NCBI GenBank assembly: GCA_016840025.1
Contig: JAEOTF010000024.1
Span: 1 to 12,816 of the forward strand
Direction: 5' to 3'
Length of the DNA: 12,816 nucleotides
Source of the DNA: Candidatus Hodarchaeota archaeon
Lineage (GTDB): Archaea > Asgardarchaeota > Heimdallarchaeia > Hodarchaeales > YT1-039
Below the pieces are notes generated by a model. It was given only the letters and a program-made list of their open reading frames with translations. It made no database searches and was not told where the DNA came from. The position numbers and the translations under genes were made by a program. Below, in pieces: positions 6,699-12,816 of this stretch (within the stretch, counting starts at the first letter, position 1; every line of letters begins with the position of its first letter).

Positions 6699-7427
6699 TT
6701 AATGATAGGATAATCTATTAGTGTTTCTAATCTTGTTTAATAACCAAATTGAGATTACGATAACACCTACATATAATAATATGAAAGGTACAAATGAAGG
6801 GAATTCTGAGACAGAAACTTGATCAAGATAAAGATCATCAAAATATATACCATCATTATTTCCTTCTTGATAGACCAGTATTTCATAGGATACAGGAGTT
6901 ATACCTCCTCCTGAAGATAGATCAATATTTAGATATACTAACTCCCAATCACCAGTACCAGGAAAAGTTTGAAAGAAACTATTCCATTCACCATCTTGGT
7001 AGAAACTAATTCTGAGTCCAGCTTCTCGAACAGGATCATCATTTTTAATATAGCAACCATACTGGTAGACTCCCGCTTGAAGAGCGGGAGAAAAACCTTT
7101 TGATGCGACTATTTTACCACTCTGCGCAGTAGATTCATTTAGCTTTACTGCATAATTGCCGCTATGTACATACGTACTTTCTTGCTCAGCCTTTGTAGAA
7201 ATTGTCGTCCAGCCATCAGGAGGACCAGAAGGACCATTTACAGTCCATGATTCAAAGGCTTCACTAATTACATACACATTAGGAGCACGAGGAGTATATA
7301 AATGATCTAACATATTATTGTTTGAATTAGAATGTGCATTAACTGAGTAAACTAATGAAGTGGTTAAAAACAGAGCTAGAGATAAACCAAGTAGTAGTAA
7401 TGTAAATCTTCTCCAATTTATATCCAA
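6699..7427 (-). CDS. Secreted membrane-anchored jelly-roll-like protein, copy 2
   Basis: This is a 242-residue surface protein. I choose TTG at 7425-7427 over the TTG four codons upstream because the paralog starts at the matching position and GGGG (7434-7437) sits six bases before it. A hydrophobic signal segment (about 8-28) is followed by an Asn/Ser-rich linker, APRAP, the conserved FESWTVNGPSGPPDGW region, YAVKLNEST, and a beta-rich domain typical of carbohydrate-binding jelly rolls (CBM4/9-like, about 52-205). The tail is SEFPSFVP (about 207-214), a membrane segment and KIRN plus a few residues, resembling a PEF-type sorting signal. It lies 22 bases after the 240-residue paralog and is probably in the same transcript. 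Binding of sugar or surface material is inferred; no catalytic site is seen. Confidence 0.85.
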   Translation of the reverse strand: MDINWRRFTLLLLGLSLALFLTTSLVYSVNAHSNSNNNMLDHLYTPRAPNVYVISEAFESWTVNGPSGPPDGWTTISTKAEQESTYVHSGNYAVKLNESTAQSGKIVASKGFSPALQAGVYQYGCYIKNDDPVREAGLRISFYQDGEWNSFFQTFPGTGDWELVYLNIDLSSGGGITPVSYEILVYQEGNNDGIYFDDLYLDQVSVSEFPSFVPFILLYVGVIVISIWLLNKIRNTNRLSYH

Positions 7428-7449
7428 TTTGATCCCCAATTTGCCTTTA

Positions 7450-8172
7450 TTATTTCTTAATCCTATTTAATAACCAAATTGAAAATACTATAGCACTTAT
7501 AATTGTTGGTAAGAAAAGTACCAAAGAAGGAAATTCTGAAGTGATGACCTCGTCTATAGAACATTCATCAACATAAACGCCTTGATTATTACCTGATAGA
7601 TCTACCTGAAGACGCATATCGATAAGTGTTATGGGTTCAGGACACGCAGAGCAATCACAATTGATGTAAAGCCGCTCCCAGTCACTCGTTCCTGCAATCC
7701 AATTCCCAAAAAAGGAGTACCAAGTATCGCTATCAAAATGTGCAGATAGAGCCACTTTCGCCACAGGATCGACGTTTTTTACATAAAAACTAAGTTGATA
7801 AACTCCTGGTGCTAGAGTATTGGGTGCAGAATAGTGTTCCCAATGATACAACATACAACCCGAAGCTGTGGATTCATTTAATTTAACCGCATGATTACCA
7901 CTGTATACAGTTATGTTTTCTTGTTCAGTCTTAATACAGACAGATCCGTCATTCCAGCCATCGGGTGGACCAGAAGGACCATCCTGGGTCCAATCTTCAA
8001 ACCCATCATAAAAGACTTGATCTTGTGGAGCACGAGGAGCAAAAAAACTAGGTGATATATTACTATTGAAATTAGAGTATGTGGTTAATGAATAGACTAA
8101 AATGGTGTTAAATAATAAGATAAGAAACAGACTAACTACTAATAAAACTGATTTTCTCCAATTTTTGTTCAA
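7450..8172 (-). CDS. Secreted membrane-anchored jelly-roll-like protein, copy 1
   Basis: This 240-residue exported protein is first in the tandem array. It starts at TTG (8170-8172), with GAGG at 8180-8183 seven bases upstream and no nearby ATG. The signal segment is about 9-29. The mature part has APRAP (45-49), FEDWTQDGPSGPPDGW (58-73), HAVKLNEST (94-102), a beta-sandwich-like core (about 80-210), and a Cys cluster NCDCSACPEP (171-180) that the second copy lacks; Cys172, Cys174, Cys177 and others may form disulfides or bind metal outside the cell. The end is SEFPSL (212-217), a membrane helix (about 218-236) and RIKK, a tripartite tail like archaeosortase-type signals. The function is probably a cell-surface binding or structural role. 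A perfect palindrome lies about 55 bases upstream in the promoter region. Confidence 0.86.
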   Translation of the reverse strand: MNKNWRKSVLLVVSLFLILLFNTILVYSLTTYSNFNSNISPSFFAPRAPQDQVFYDGFEDWTQDGPSGPPDGWNDGSVCIKTEQENITVYSGNHAVKLNESTASGCMLYHWEHYSAPNTLAPGVYQLSFYVKNVDPVAKVALSAHFDSDTWYSFFGNWIAGTSDWERLYINCDCSACPEPITLIDMRLQVDLSGNNQGVYVDECSIDEVITSEFPSLVLFLPTIISAIVFSIWLLNRIKK

Positions 8173-8344
8173 TTGGTTTCCTCACTTCATATAATTGTTA
8201 AGTAAAGTAAAAAGCTTTCTATGTTTAAATCTCATATTTTGAGATTTCTTTAATATACGGAATGTTAATAAAGGGTTTTCCCCGACAAATTTAATGTATC
8301 CCGAATTAAATAGAAATGGTGGTTTTATTGACCAGAATTACCAC
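8173..8344. other. Intergenic control region of the secreted-protein array
   Basis: This gap holds the ribosome binding site (8180-8183), TATA-like AT runs on the minus strand and the palindrome at 8227-8247. The STAS-like gene upstream is transcribed in the same direction, so read-through is possible. No ORF with support is present. Confidence 0.45.
8227..8247. repeat. Perfect palindrome in the secreted-protein promoter region
   Basis: AAATCTCA (8227-8234) and TGAGATTT (8240-8247) are perfect inverted 8-base arms around a 5-base spacer. On the minus strand the arm runs into TTTAAACATA, a possible TATA box about 50 bases before the TTG start of copy 1. The size and spacing fit a dimeric regulator site overlapping BRE/TATA. 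It could also be a terminator for the STAS-like gene. Confidence 0.4.
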
Positions 8345-8644
8345 TTAATTAACGAGCCGCTCCATTGCTTCTTCCCTTGTGTCAAAAGCAATGATATTAG
8401 AACCAGAGAATCGATTGATTGCCTTCAGAAAGAATTTTTTCAATTCCGAGATTATCTCTTTATTAGCAGAACTCCCTGATACATCGGACAGGAATAATTT
8501 TCGGGTGTCATCTTTAACAGAGAGAGCCTTAGCCTCATTTATAACCTTCATCAGCTTATCATAATGATGTGTAGCGCTAAGTCCCGAGTAATCAGCAAGA
8601 ATGATCTCTTTTCCCTTATAATCAATGATTCTGGCTCTATCCAT
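8345..8644 (-). CDS. STAS-like (SpoIIAA-type) protein with missing centre
   Basis: This small soluble protein of 99 residues matches a family of about 125-130-residue STAS/SEC14-like proteins. The N-terminal half has YKGKEIILADYSGLSA (9-24), a helix, and KLFLSDVSGSSANKEIISELKKFF (49-72). The end NRFSGSNIIAFDTREEAMERLVN (77-99) matches the family's C-terminus. Between LKKF and LKAINRF the usual stretch (pattern 'pyvkasAVVGvtGlkk', about 20-30 residues, forming a central strand and helix start) is absent, which looks like an in-frame deletion. Loss of a core strand should damage the fold, so this may be a pseudogene-like product or a minimal variant. It starts with ATG, with GGAG too far upstream for ideal spacing. 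Related STAS-like proteins are regulators, but no partner kinase or phosphatase is encoded in this window. Confidence 0.75.
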   Translation of the reverse strand: MDRARIIDYKGKEIILADYSGLSATHHYDKLMKVINEAKALSVKDDTRKLFLSDVSGSSANKEIISELKKFFLKAINRFSGSNIIAFDTREEAMERLVN

Positions 8645-8736
8645 TTTTTATCCCAGTGAACTCCTTTTAACTATCAATTATTATAGTTAAATCTTTATTA
8701 AAATTAAGTACATAAAAGATAACCAAAATAACTCGT

Positions 8737-9441
8737 TTAGTCAGAGGGATTAATTGTTAAATTCCTGTATTGTGGTAGTGTGTGCGGACATGAGGTAATA
8801 CATTTGACACACCAGACAACGGCCTTTGAAGTAAGATAATCTATTTGGTTGGAGGCATAACTGAGGCATTTCTCCTTATTATACCCATTTTCGAGAGCAT
8901 TGGGAGGACAAGCCTTTATACAACGACTACAATTACCGCAAAAATCTTTATTGATGAGTGGACTTGGAGTGAAAGAGGCTACTGTTGTTAGTGCTCGAAG
9001 CCGGATGTTTGGTCCATATGAAGGATTGATTAAGAGGTTATTCTTTCCAAAGGCTCCAAGACCAGCATAGTATCCTGCTTCTTTCAGGTATAGAGATGGT
9101 TCATAGGGTACTACCTCTGACCTATAGCCTGCACGCTCCAAGAAGAGTACTAACCTATATGCTACCCCCCTGAGAATTTCATCTTCCCAAGCACGAGATG
9201 GCTTACCTTGCTGCTTCCATTCATCAGGATGGATCCAGAGGTCTAAAGCAGGATCCACCATATGCATACCGATTACAATGACGGTTCTAGCATCTTTTAG
9301 ACTTGCTTGAGGTTGATTTTTAGTGGCAAACTTGTTAAATCGTTCGATCGGGGCGAAGCCTATAAGATCTGCGCCCCATTTAAATGCTTTTTTGCGGAGT
9401 TGTTGCTCTAACTTCGTTAATGGTTGCAAAGTTAACACCAA
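8737..9441 (-). CDS. QueG-like double [4Fe-4S] oxidoreductase
   Basis: The 234-residue protein resembles the catalytic core of epoxyqueuosine reductase (QueG, COG1600) and related cobamide/Fe-S reductases. The N-terminal part holds KWGADLIGFAP (21-31) and strand VIVIGMHM (54-61), then YYAGLGAFGKNNLLINPSYG (124-143), matching the QueG AGLGxxGKNxLLINPxYG signature. Eight Cys form two ferredoxin-type clusters: Cys168, 171, 174, 178, then 192, and 211, 214, 218. It is shorter than QueG (about 370 residues), lacking the C-terminal HEAT-like region that recognises tRNA, so tRNA modification is uncertain. The QueG Cys-Asp pattern 'GCDxCQxxCPWN' is changed to WCVKCITSCPH. It may reduce another substrate. 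The start is uncertain: TTG at 9441 or GTG at 9438, with no clear ribosome binding site. It is cytosolic. Confidence 0.83.
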   Translation of the reverse strand: MVLTLQPLTKLEQQLRKKAFKWGADLIGFAPIERFNKFATKNQPQASLKDARTVIVIGMHMVDPALDLWIHPDEWKQQGKPSRAWEDEILRGVAYRLVLFLERAGYRSEVVPYEPSLYLKEAGYYAGLGAFGKNNLLINPSYGPNIRLRALTTVASFTPSPLINKDFCGNCSRCIKACPPNALENGYNKEKCLSYASNQIDYLTSKAVVWCVKCITSCPHTLPQYRNLTINPSD

Positions 9442-9645
9442 AAGCAGCTATATCTTATATCAGCTAGTAAAAGAGGATATTATTAGATTATCCTAATTAT
9501 TTTTTAGATCTTTATTTAGCAAATATCCTAAGACATTGTGACGGCAGATTTGAACTGAGATGTAAAAATAGATTCTATTGCCGACAAAGGAATAACAAAA
9601 TTAGATAGTATTAAACGAGTAAAAATGAAATGATTGGTTTTTAAA

Positions 9646-10428
9646 ATGGCGAAGAATATCTTACAGGGAATACAAGCGATGCTTTTTGACCTAGATGGGA
9701 CATTAATTCAATTTAATGTAGATCAATTTTTCTATAAATATACTAGTCTAGTATCGCAATATTTTCGTGATGTCATTCCTCCTCAAGACTTCATTCCCCT
9801 TTTTCTCAAAACAGGCGCATTGATGCGAGAGAATGATGGACTTTTTACAAATATTGAACTTTTTATTAGCGAATTTTCACCTCAAATATCTCTGTCCCCT
9901 GTAGGAACGTTGACTCGCTTAATGAATTTCTACAGTACTGATTTCGATTTACTTCAGGATGTAGTTGCTCCCGAGCCTCTTGCTATTGATCTTCTCCATT
10001 TTAGTCGTAGTTGTGGATTTCAAGTCGTTATCGCTACTGAACCTGTATTCCCTGAAATTGCTATCAAAGCTCGATTAAAATGGGCTACAAATTCAAATTT
10101 TAAGCCTGATTTCATTACTTCTGCTGAAAATATGCACTCCTGTAAGAACAATGTGAATTATTACGATGAACTTTGTAGTGTGCTTGATCTTGAACCAGAA
10201 CAATGCTTAATGATCGGAAATTCAATTGAAGAAGATATTGTACCTGCAGCGATTTTGGGCATGAAAACTTTCTTGGTCATTTCCAATGGTATGAAGCTTT
10301 CTGGCTTTCCTTTTGCCGATATATCAGGCTCACTCGCTGACTTATTGAAAATATTAAAAACATGCTATAGAGAAAGGTTACGTGAAGACAGTACACCTGT
10401 GGTTGACCCAATTATGGTAATTCATTAG
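9646..10428 (+). CDS. HAD-superfamily hydrolase
   Basis: The 260-residue cytosolic protein has all four HAD motifs. Motif I, FDLDGTL, gives nucleophile Asp15 and acid/base Asp17. Motif II is VVIATEP with Thr131. Motif III Lys is Lys167 in the region SAENMHSCKNN. Motif IV, MIGNSIEEDI, gives Glu196 and Asp197. The cap is a large helical insertion between motifs I and II (about 25-110), the type seen in phosphoglycolate-phosphatase-like members. It likely dephosphorylates a small phosphometabolite using Mg2+. I take the ATG at 9646; TTG at 9634 would add four residues and neither has a strong ribosome binding site, so a leaderless transcript is possible. The C-terminal 25 residues after the fold are unusual and may be disordered. 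No neighbour indicates the substrate. Confidence 0.9.
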   Translation: MAKNILQGIQAMLFDLDGTLIQFNVDQFFYKYTSLVSQYFRDVIPPQDFIPLFLKTGALMRENDGLFTNIELFISEFSPQISLSPVGTLTRLMNFYSTDFDLLQDVVAPEPLAIDLLHFSRSCGFQVVIATEPVFPEIAIKARLKWATNSNFKPDFITSAENMHSCKNNVNYYDELCSVLDLEPEQCLMIGNSIEEDIVPAAILGMKTFLVISNGMKLSGFPFADISGSLADLLKILKTCYRERLREDSTPVVDPIMVIH

Positions 10429-10590
10429 TTTCTTCTCAGGATAGTATTAATAGATAGATAACTAAACCACTTACCTTTATGATGTTTCTTACTAAAAATT
10501 TTTCATTTTTTCTTGCAGCAATTGCCAAGGAAATACTACCTCTTTGACTCTAACATTCTTTATCAGAGTTGCCTTTTAAGTATCCAAAAG

Positions 10591-10623
10591 ATTCATTCAG
10601 CATCTTCAACTTACTGAATGAAT
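10591..10623. repeat. Perfect 10-base inverted repeat
   Basis: ATTCATTCAG (10591-10600) and CTGAATGAAT (10614-10623) form a perfect stem around a 13-base loop. GAATGAA occurs again at 10630-10636. It lies about 160 bases after the HAD stop and just before the GC-rich stretch, so it may be an operator, the edge of a decayed mobile element, or part of an RNA. None of these is proven. Confidence 0.45.
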
Positions 10624-10649
10624 AACGGATGAATGAAGTATTTATGCTC

Positions 10650-10800
10650 CCAAACCGCACGGTGCGGGGGAAGGCTTTTTGTGGATGTTTAAGTCAGATC
10701 CGTAAGGGACGCCATTAAACTCCCAAAAAGCGGTGGCTAAAAGGGTTCTGCAATATTATCGGTAGCTGTTGGATAGTAAGGGAAGGAACGACAAGTTCTG
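10650..10800 (+). ncRNA. Candidate structured RNA or decayed element
   Basis: Among AT-rich sequence this block stands out: 46 of 90 bases are G or C at 10651-10740 by hand count. It folds on the plus strand as nested stems: GCTTTTTG (10674-10681) with CAAAAAGC (10724-10731), inside it GTTTAA (10687-10692) with TTAAAC (10715-10720), then GTC with GAC and CC-GTAA-GG, a GNRA tetraloop. CCGCA-CGG-TGCGG (10655-10667) and GAAC-gacaa-GTTC (10786-10798) form further hairpins. The apical part resembles SRP RNA helix 8 (GTCAG-TCCG-AAGG-A), but the expected AGCAG on the 3' side is not intact and no Alu-domain UGUAA motif is seen, so I do not call SRP RNA. A remnant of a group II intron or transposon-linked RNA is another option. 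Strand and borders are guesses. Confidence 0.3.
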
Positions 10801-10875
10801 TACCAAAAAAATGATCCAAGTCGCGATAAATTTAGATTATAGTAACTATAGCAAGCTTAATATACGAAATCATCA

Positions 10876-11895
10876 ATGGAAAAAAACCGAAGCCTCAAAA
10901 TGGAGCTTCAAAGAAAGGTGTTGGGCTTGAATAGAAAATCCTTGTTATGTTTAATCACTTGTCTGTTATTACTACTGACAAGCTTCGGCTGGTATAATAC
11001 CTCTATTGTGCCTGCAGCAGGTGTTCTAGTTGTCGATCAACAACAAACCACCGTGGATGGATATAGTCAAATACGGAATATATCATCTAATTGGCAAAGC
11101 TTCACTCCCTCGGTTGATAATATTACTGGAGTAAGTCTATTAATTTATAATTACAATATAGAAAATCCATCTGGCAGATATCTCAATATATCGATAGATG
11201 ATAACTCTGATGGGAGTAGCCCCTTGGCAAATGGCACTATAGACCTATCTGCATTAGCATATCATACGTATACTTGGTTTGATTTTATATTTCCGACTGT
11301 GAGTATCACAATCTCTTTAACTTATTATATTATCGTTACTGACCCTACTTATACGTCAGAGACAGAAGAAATGGAGTTTGCAATGGCAGCGTCCATACTT
11401 ACTGACGCTTATAGTGGTGGTCAGATGAAAGGCTATCCAAATTACGATTGGGCCTTCAAAACCTATTATGGTGACCCGGTCTTCCCCGAATTGTCTATTG
11501 CTGCGGAAGCTTTTTACCCGGACAACATGACCTACACGTACCGCATCGTGGAGCGCTTCAGTCAAGTCCCGATCACCGGGGCTACCGTCACGGTGCTGTT
11601 CAACGCAACCCAGTACTCGGCTACCGATGAAGACAATGGGTACTATGAAGTGGTGTTGCCCTATTCTTCTGATCCCGAAATCATTGACGTGACCGTCGAG
11701 AAAACCGACATCGTCACGCAAACCTTCACCTACTCGGTGTATGTGGATCCGCCTGCAGTGGGAAAACCACCTGTGGATGAATATGACCCATCCGCCCTTG
11801 CCACCTTTGGGTTGTTCTCGTTGGTCTTTGTTGCCCCGTGGATCGCAGTGATGGGGATGCAGTGGACACAGCGGAAGAAAAAGAATGGCCGATAG
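10876..11895 (+). CDS. Surface-anchored two-domain protein with mosaic composition
   Basis: This 339-residue exported protein has an N-terminal signal/membrane segment (about 21-49) and a jelly-roll-like domain (about 53-198) with SFTPSVDNITGVSLLIYNY and DWAFKTYYG, a pattern seen in archaeal and bacterial 'choice-of-anchor' and DUF4082-like surface domains. An Ig or carboxypeptidase-regulatory-like domain (about 203-290) follows, including PITGATVTVLFN and GYYEVVLPY, then a Pro/Asp linker, a membrane segment (about 307-327) and a basic end RKKKNGR. It is probably displayed on the cell surface. ATG at 10876 is the longest start and ATG at codon 9 is possible; neither has a good ribosome binding site. 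The DNA changes sharply from about 38% G+C to 50-58% near 11470, right at the domain junction, suggesting recombination. A small membrane protein gene follows. Confidence 0.85.
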   Translation: MEKNRSLKMELQRKVLGLNRKSLLCLITCLLLLLTSFGWYNTSIVPAAGVLVVDQQQTTVDGYSQIRNISSNWQSFTPSVDNITGVSLLIYNYNIENPSGRYLNISIDDNSDGSSPLANGTIDLSALAYHTYTWFDFIFPTVSITISLTYYIIVTDPTYTSETEEMEFAMAASILTDAYSGGQMKGYPNYDWAFKTYYGDPVFPELSIAAEAFYPDNMTYTYRIVERFSQVPITGATVTVLFNATQYSATDEDNGYYEVVLPYSSDPEIIDVTVEKTDIVTQTFTYSVYVDPPAVGKPPVDEYDPSALATFGLFSLVFVAPWIAVMGMQWTQRKKKNGR

Positions 11896-11943
11896 GTATA
11901 ACCGCCTTAGCGCTTAACTAATTGACAGAATCGGAGTATCACA

Positions 11944-12078
11944 ATGACAGTTCTGGTAGGGGCAAAAGTCCTGGAAAGTGATGGGGTCGTGGTGCTCCTC
12001 TTTCTGGCTGGTCTGGCGCTCGCTATTCAACCGGTTCTCATTTACAAGAGGTTTCAGAAACATCACCAGCCCCGGTAA
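11944..12078 (+). CDS. 44-residue single-span membrane protein
   Basis: This short ORF starts at ATG with GGAG at 11934-11937 suitably placed upstream. The product has one hydrophobic segment (about 15-34, Val/Leu/Ala-rich: GVVVLLFLAGLALAIQPVLI) and a basic, His-rich tail (YKRFQKHHQPR), a topology with the N-terminus outside and the tail in the cytoplasm. The codons are GC-rich (CTG, GTC, CTC), the same as the second half of the preceding gene 48 bases upstream. The two appear to have been acquired together and are probably cotranscribed. I recognise no family. It could be a small subunit stabilising the preceding surface protein. The ribosome binding site, membrane pattern and matching codon use argue for a real gene. 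Confidence 0.6.
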   Translation: MTVLVGAKVLESDGVVVLLFLAGLALAIQPVLIYKRFQKHHQPR

Positions 12079-12152
12079 ACGCATTACCTTCACGAATTTG
12101 ATGTCTTAGCTTCTTAATCTCCTCTTGAGCCAGTTGAGATATTCCTCTTGAG

Positions 12153-12816
12153 TTAGTCATCTATTCCTGCTAAATATTTCGCAATTTCTTTTCTTTCTTC
12201 GATGTCGTATTGTTTGAGTACTGCGATATCTTCCATCACAGGACTACCACCTCCATGAACCCCCGCCACAGCCACAACACCACCAATTGTAGAACAAAGA
12301 ATATCCGAAATTGCTCGGAAAGCTTTGTATATGTCCTCTGAGGAGATATCTTCTTTTCTAGCGATATATTTCTGGAGGAATGGTCCTATTTTATCATCTA
12401 AGAAGTCTCTCTCATGCGGAAGAGTTGCAGGAAGACCACCTGAAAGATCAGCAAGAACTTCGAGTTCATGGTAGAAATTCTTACCTGCATGTTTACGACC
12501 CACATTACAAAACACAGGATCAGGAATCATAGTACCAGATGGATCTTTTGTCGCTTTATGAGCTGCTGCAATACCAGCTGCATTAACTAGTTCTGCTACA
12601 CTAATTAGATCGGCTAATTTACTTTGCACATGTTTTTTATCTTCAATCCCATTATACTCACTTACTAATGCACTGAAGCCCATGATAATATCCGTGGAAG
12701 CAGGTTTACATCCTGTATAACTATGACGATGGTAAAGAGCGAAAAGAGCTGCCAACCATCCTCCAGCTTGATGTTCGCCTTCATATCCTCCTAAAAAGAC
12801 CCTTTCATTGGGTATA
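12153..12816 (-). CDS. abfD: 4-hydroxybutyryl-CoA dehydratase, C-terminal part (partial)
   Basis: The gene runs off the right edge; the visible 220 residues are roughly the C-terminal 45% of a protein of about 500. Reading continues upstream of the TTG at 12753-12755 (IPNERVFLGGYEGEHQAGGW), so that TTG is not the start. The signature YHRHSYTGCK gives His29, Tyr33 and Cys36 of the visible part, with the spacing of His292, Tyr296 and Cys299 that bind and act with the [4Fe-4S] cluster and FAD in Clostridium aminobutyricum AbfD. These residues separate the dehydratase from HpaB-type flavin monooxygenases of the same superfamily. The enzyme converts 4-hydroxybutyryl-CoA to crotonyl-CoA, in 4-hydroxybutyrate carbon-fixation cycles or in 4-aminobutyrate/succinate fermentation. 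Which pathway applies cannot be decided here. The other two cluster Cys (CxxxC) would lie outside the window. Confidence 0.9.
   Translation of the reverse strand, partial: IPNERVFLGGYEGEHQAGGWLAALFALYHRHSYTGCKPASTDIIMGFSALVSEYNGIEDKKHVQSKLADLISVAELVNAAGIAAAHKATKDPSGTMIPDPVFCNVGRKHAGKNFYHELEVLADLSGGLPATLPHERDFLDDKIGPFLQKYIARKEDISSEDIYKAFRAISDILCSTIGGVVAVAGVHGGGSPVMEDIAVLKQYDIEERKEIAKYLAGIDD

Larger units (their letters stand above)
10429..10875. other. Non-coding region with foldable GC-rich stretch
   Basis: No convincing gene lies in these 447 bases. They contain a perfect 10-base inverted repeat (10591-10623) and a GC-rich foldable stretch (about 10650-10800). Otherwise the region is AT-rich, and the promoter of the next gene should lie in its last 60 bases. 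Confidence 0.6.

Noticed and set aside
6794..7009. Plus-strand open frame inside the second secreted-protein gene
   Set aside because: It is antisense to a gene with clear paralogs, and its product shows no known domain.
10650..10800. Archaeal SRP (7S) RNA gene
   Set aside because: Only the apical part of helix 8 is similar. The 3' AGCAG side is not intact, no UGUAA Alu-domain motif is seen, and the length and flanking helices do not fit.
11356..11721. 121-codon open frame on the minus strand
   Set aside because: It lies within the surface-protein gene and exists because the GC-rich segment has few stops. Its translation is His/Arg/Val-rich with no recognisable domain and the plus-strand frame shows real domains.
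12153..12755. TTG at 12755 as the true start of the dehydratase
   Set aside because: The upstream frame stays open to the window edge and encodes family-conserved sequence, so the gene is truncated by the window.

Overview
The window looks like chromosomal DNA from an AT-rich uncultivated archaeon. The evidence is frequent TTG starts preceded by GAGG/GGGG-type ribosome binding sites, several exported proteins with an N-terminal hydrophobic segment and a C-terminal Pro/Glu/Phe-hydrophobic-basic tail like archaeal surface-protein sorting signals, an LVIVD beta-propeller with a Thr-rich stalk, and the C-terminal half of a 4-hydroxybutyryl-CoA dehydratase. An Asgard-type archaeon is my best guess, but no marker gene here proves it. 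No rRNA, tRNA or CRISPR array is visible.

Layout. 1-1063 (+): a 175-aa unknown protein overlapping a GNAT acetyltransferase, a possible toxin-antitoxin-like pair. 1275-2228 (-) and 2376-3734 (+): a metallo-beta-lactamase-fold hydrolase divergent from a major facilitator (MFS) transporter. 3853-4376 (+): an overlapping pair, a small BECR/DUF4258-like putative RNase toxin and a DUF2283 partner. 4446-5570 (-): a membrane-anchored seven-bladed LVIVD propeller. 5887-8172: an array of three related secreted jelly-roll-like proteins (-). The third copy is a pseudogene with an in-frame TAG. Its 5' end is cut off by a duplicated, oppositely oriented fragment of the MFS gene's 3' end. 8345-8644 (-): a STAS-like protein that appears to lack its central segment. 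8737-9441 (-): a short epoxyqueuosine-reductase-like double [4Fe-4S] protein. 9646-10428 (+): a HAD hydrolase. 10429-10875: non-coding, with a perfect 10-bp inverted repeat and a GC-rich stretch able to fold. 10876-12078 (+): a surface-anchored protein whose base composition jumps mid-gene, followed by a 44-aa membrane protein. 12153-12816 (-): the partial 4-hydroxybutyryl-CoA dehydratase.

The window is mostly accessory: cell-surface proteins, two toxin-antitoxin-like pairs, and visible scars of duplication, truncation and recombination. The metabolic genes (MBL hydrolase, HAD, Fe-S protein, AbfD) do not form one pathway. The most unusual points are the MFS/secreted-protein scar at 5887-6608, the mid-gene GC switch near 11470, and the unidentified structured stretch at about 10650-10800.
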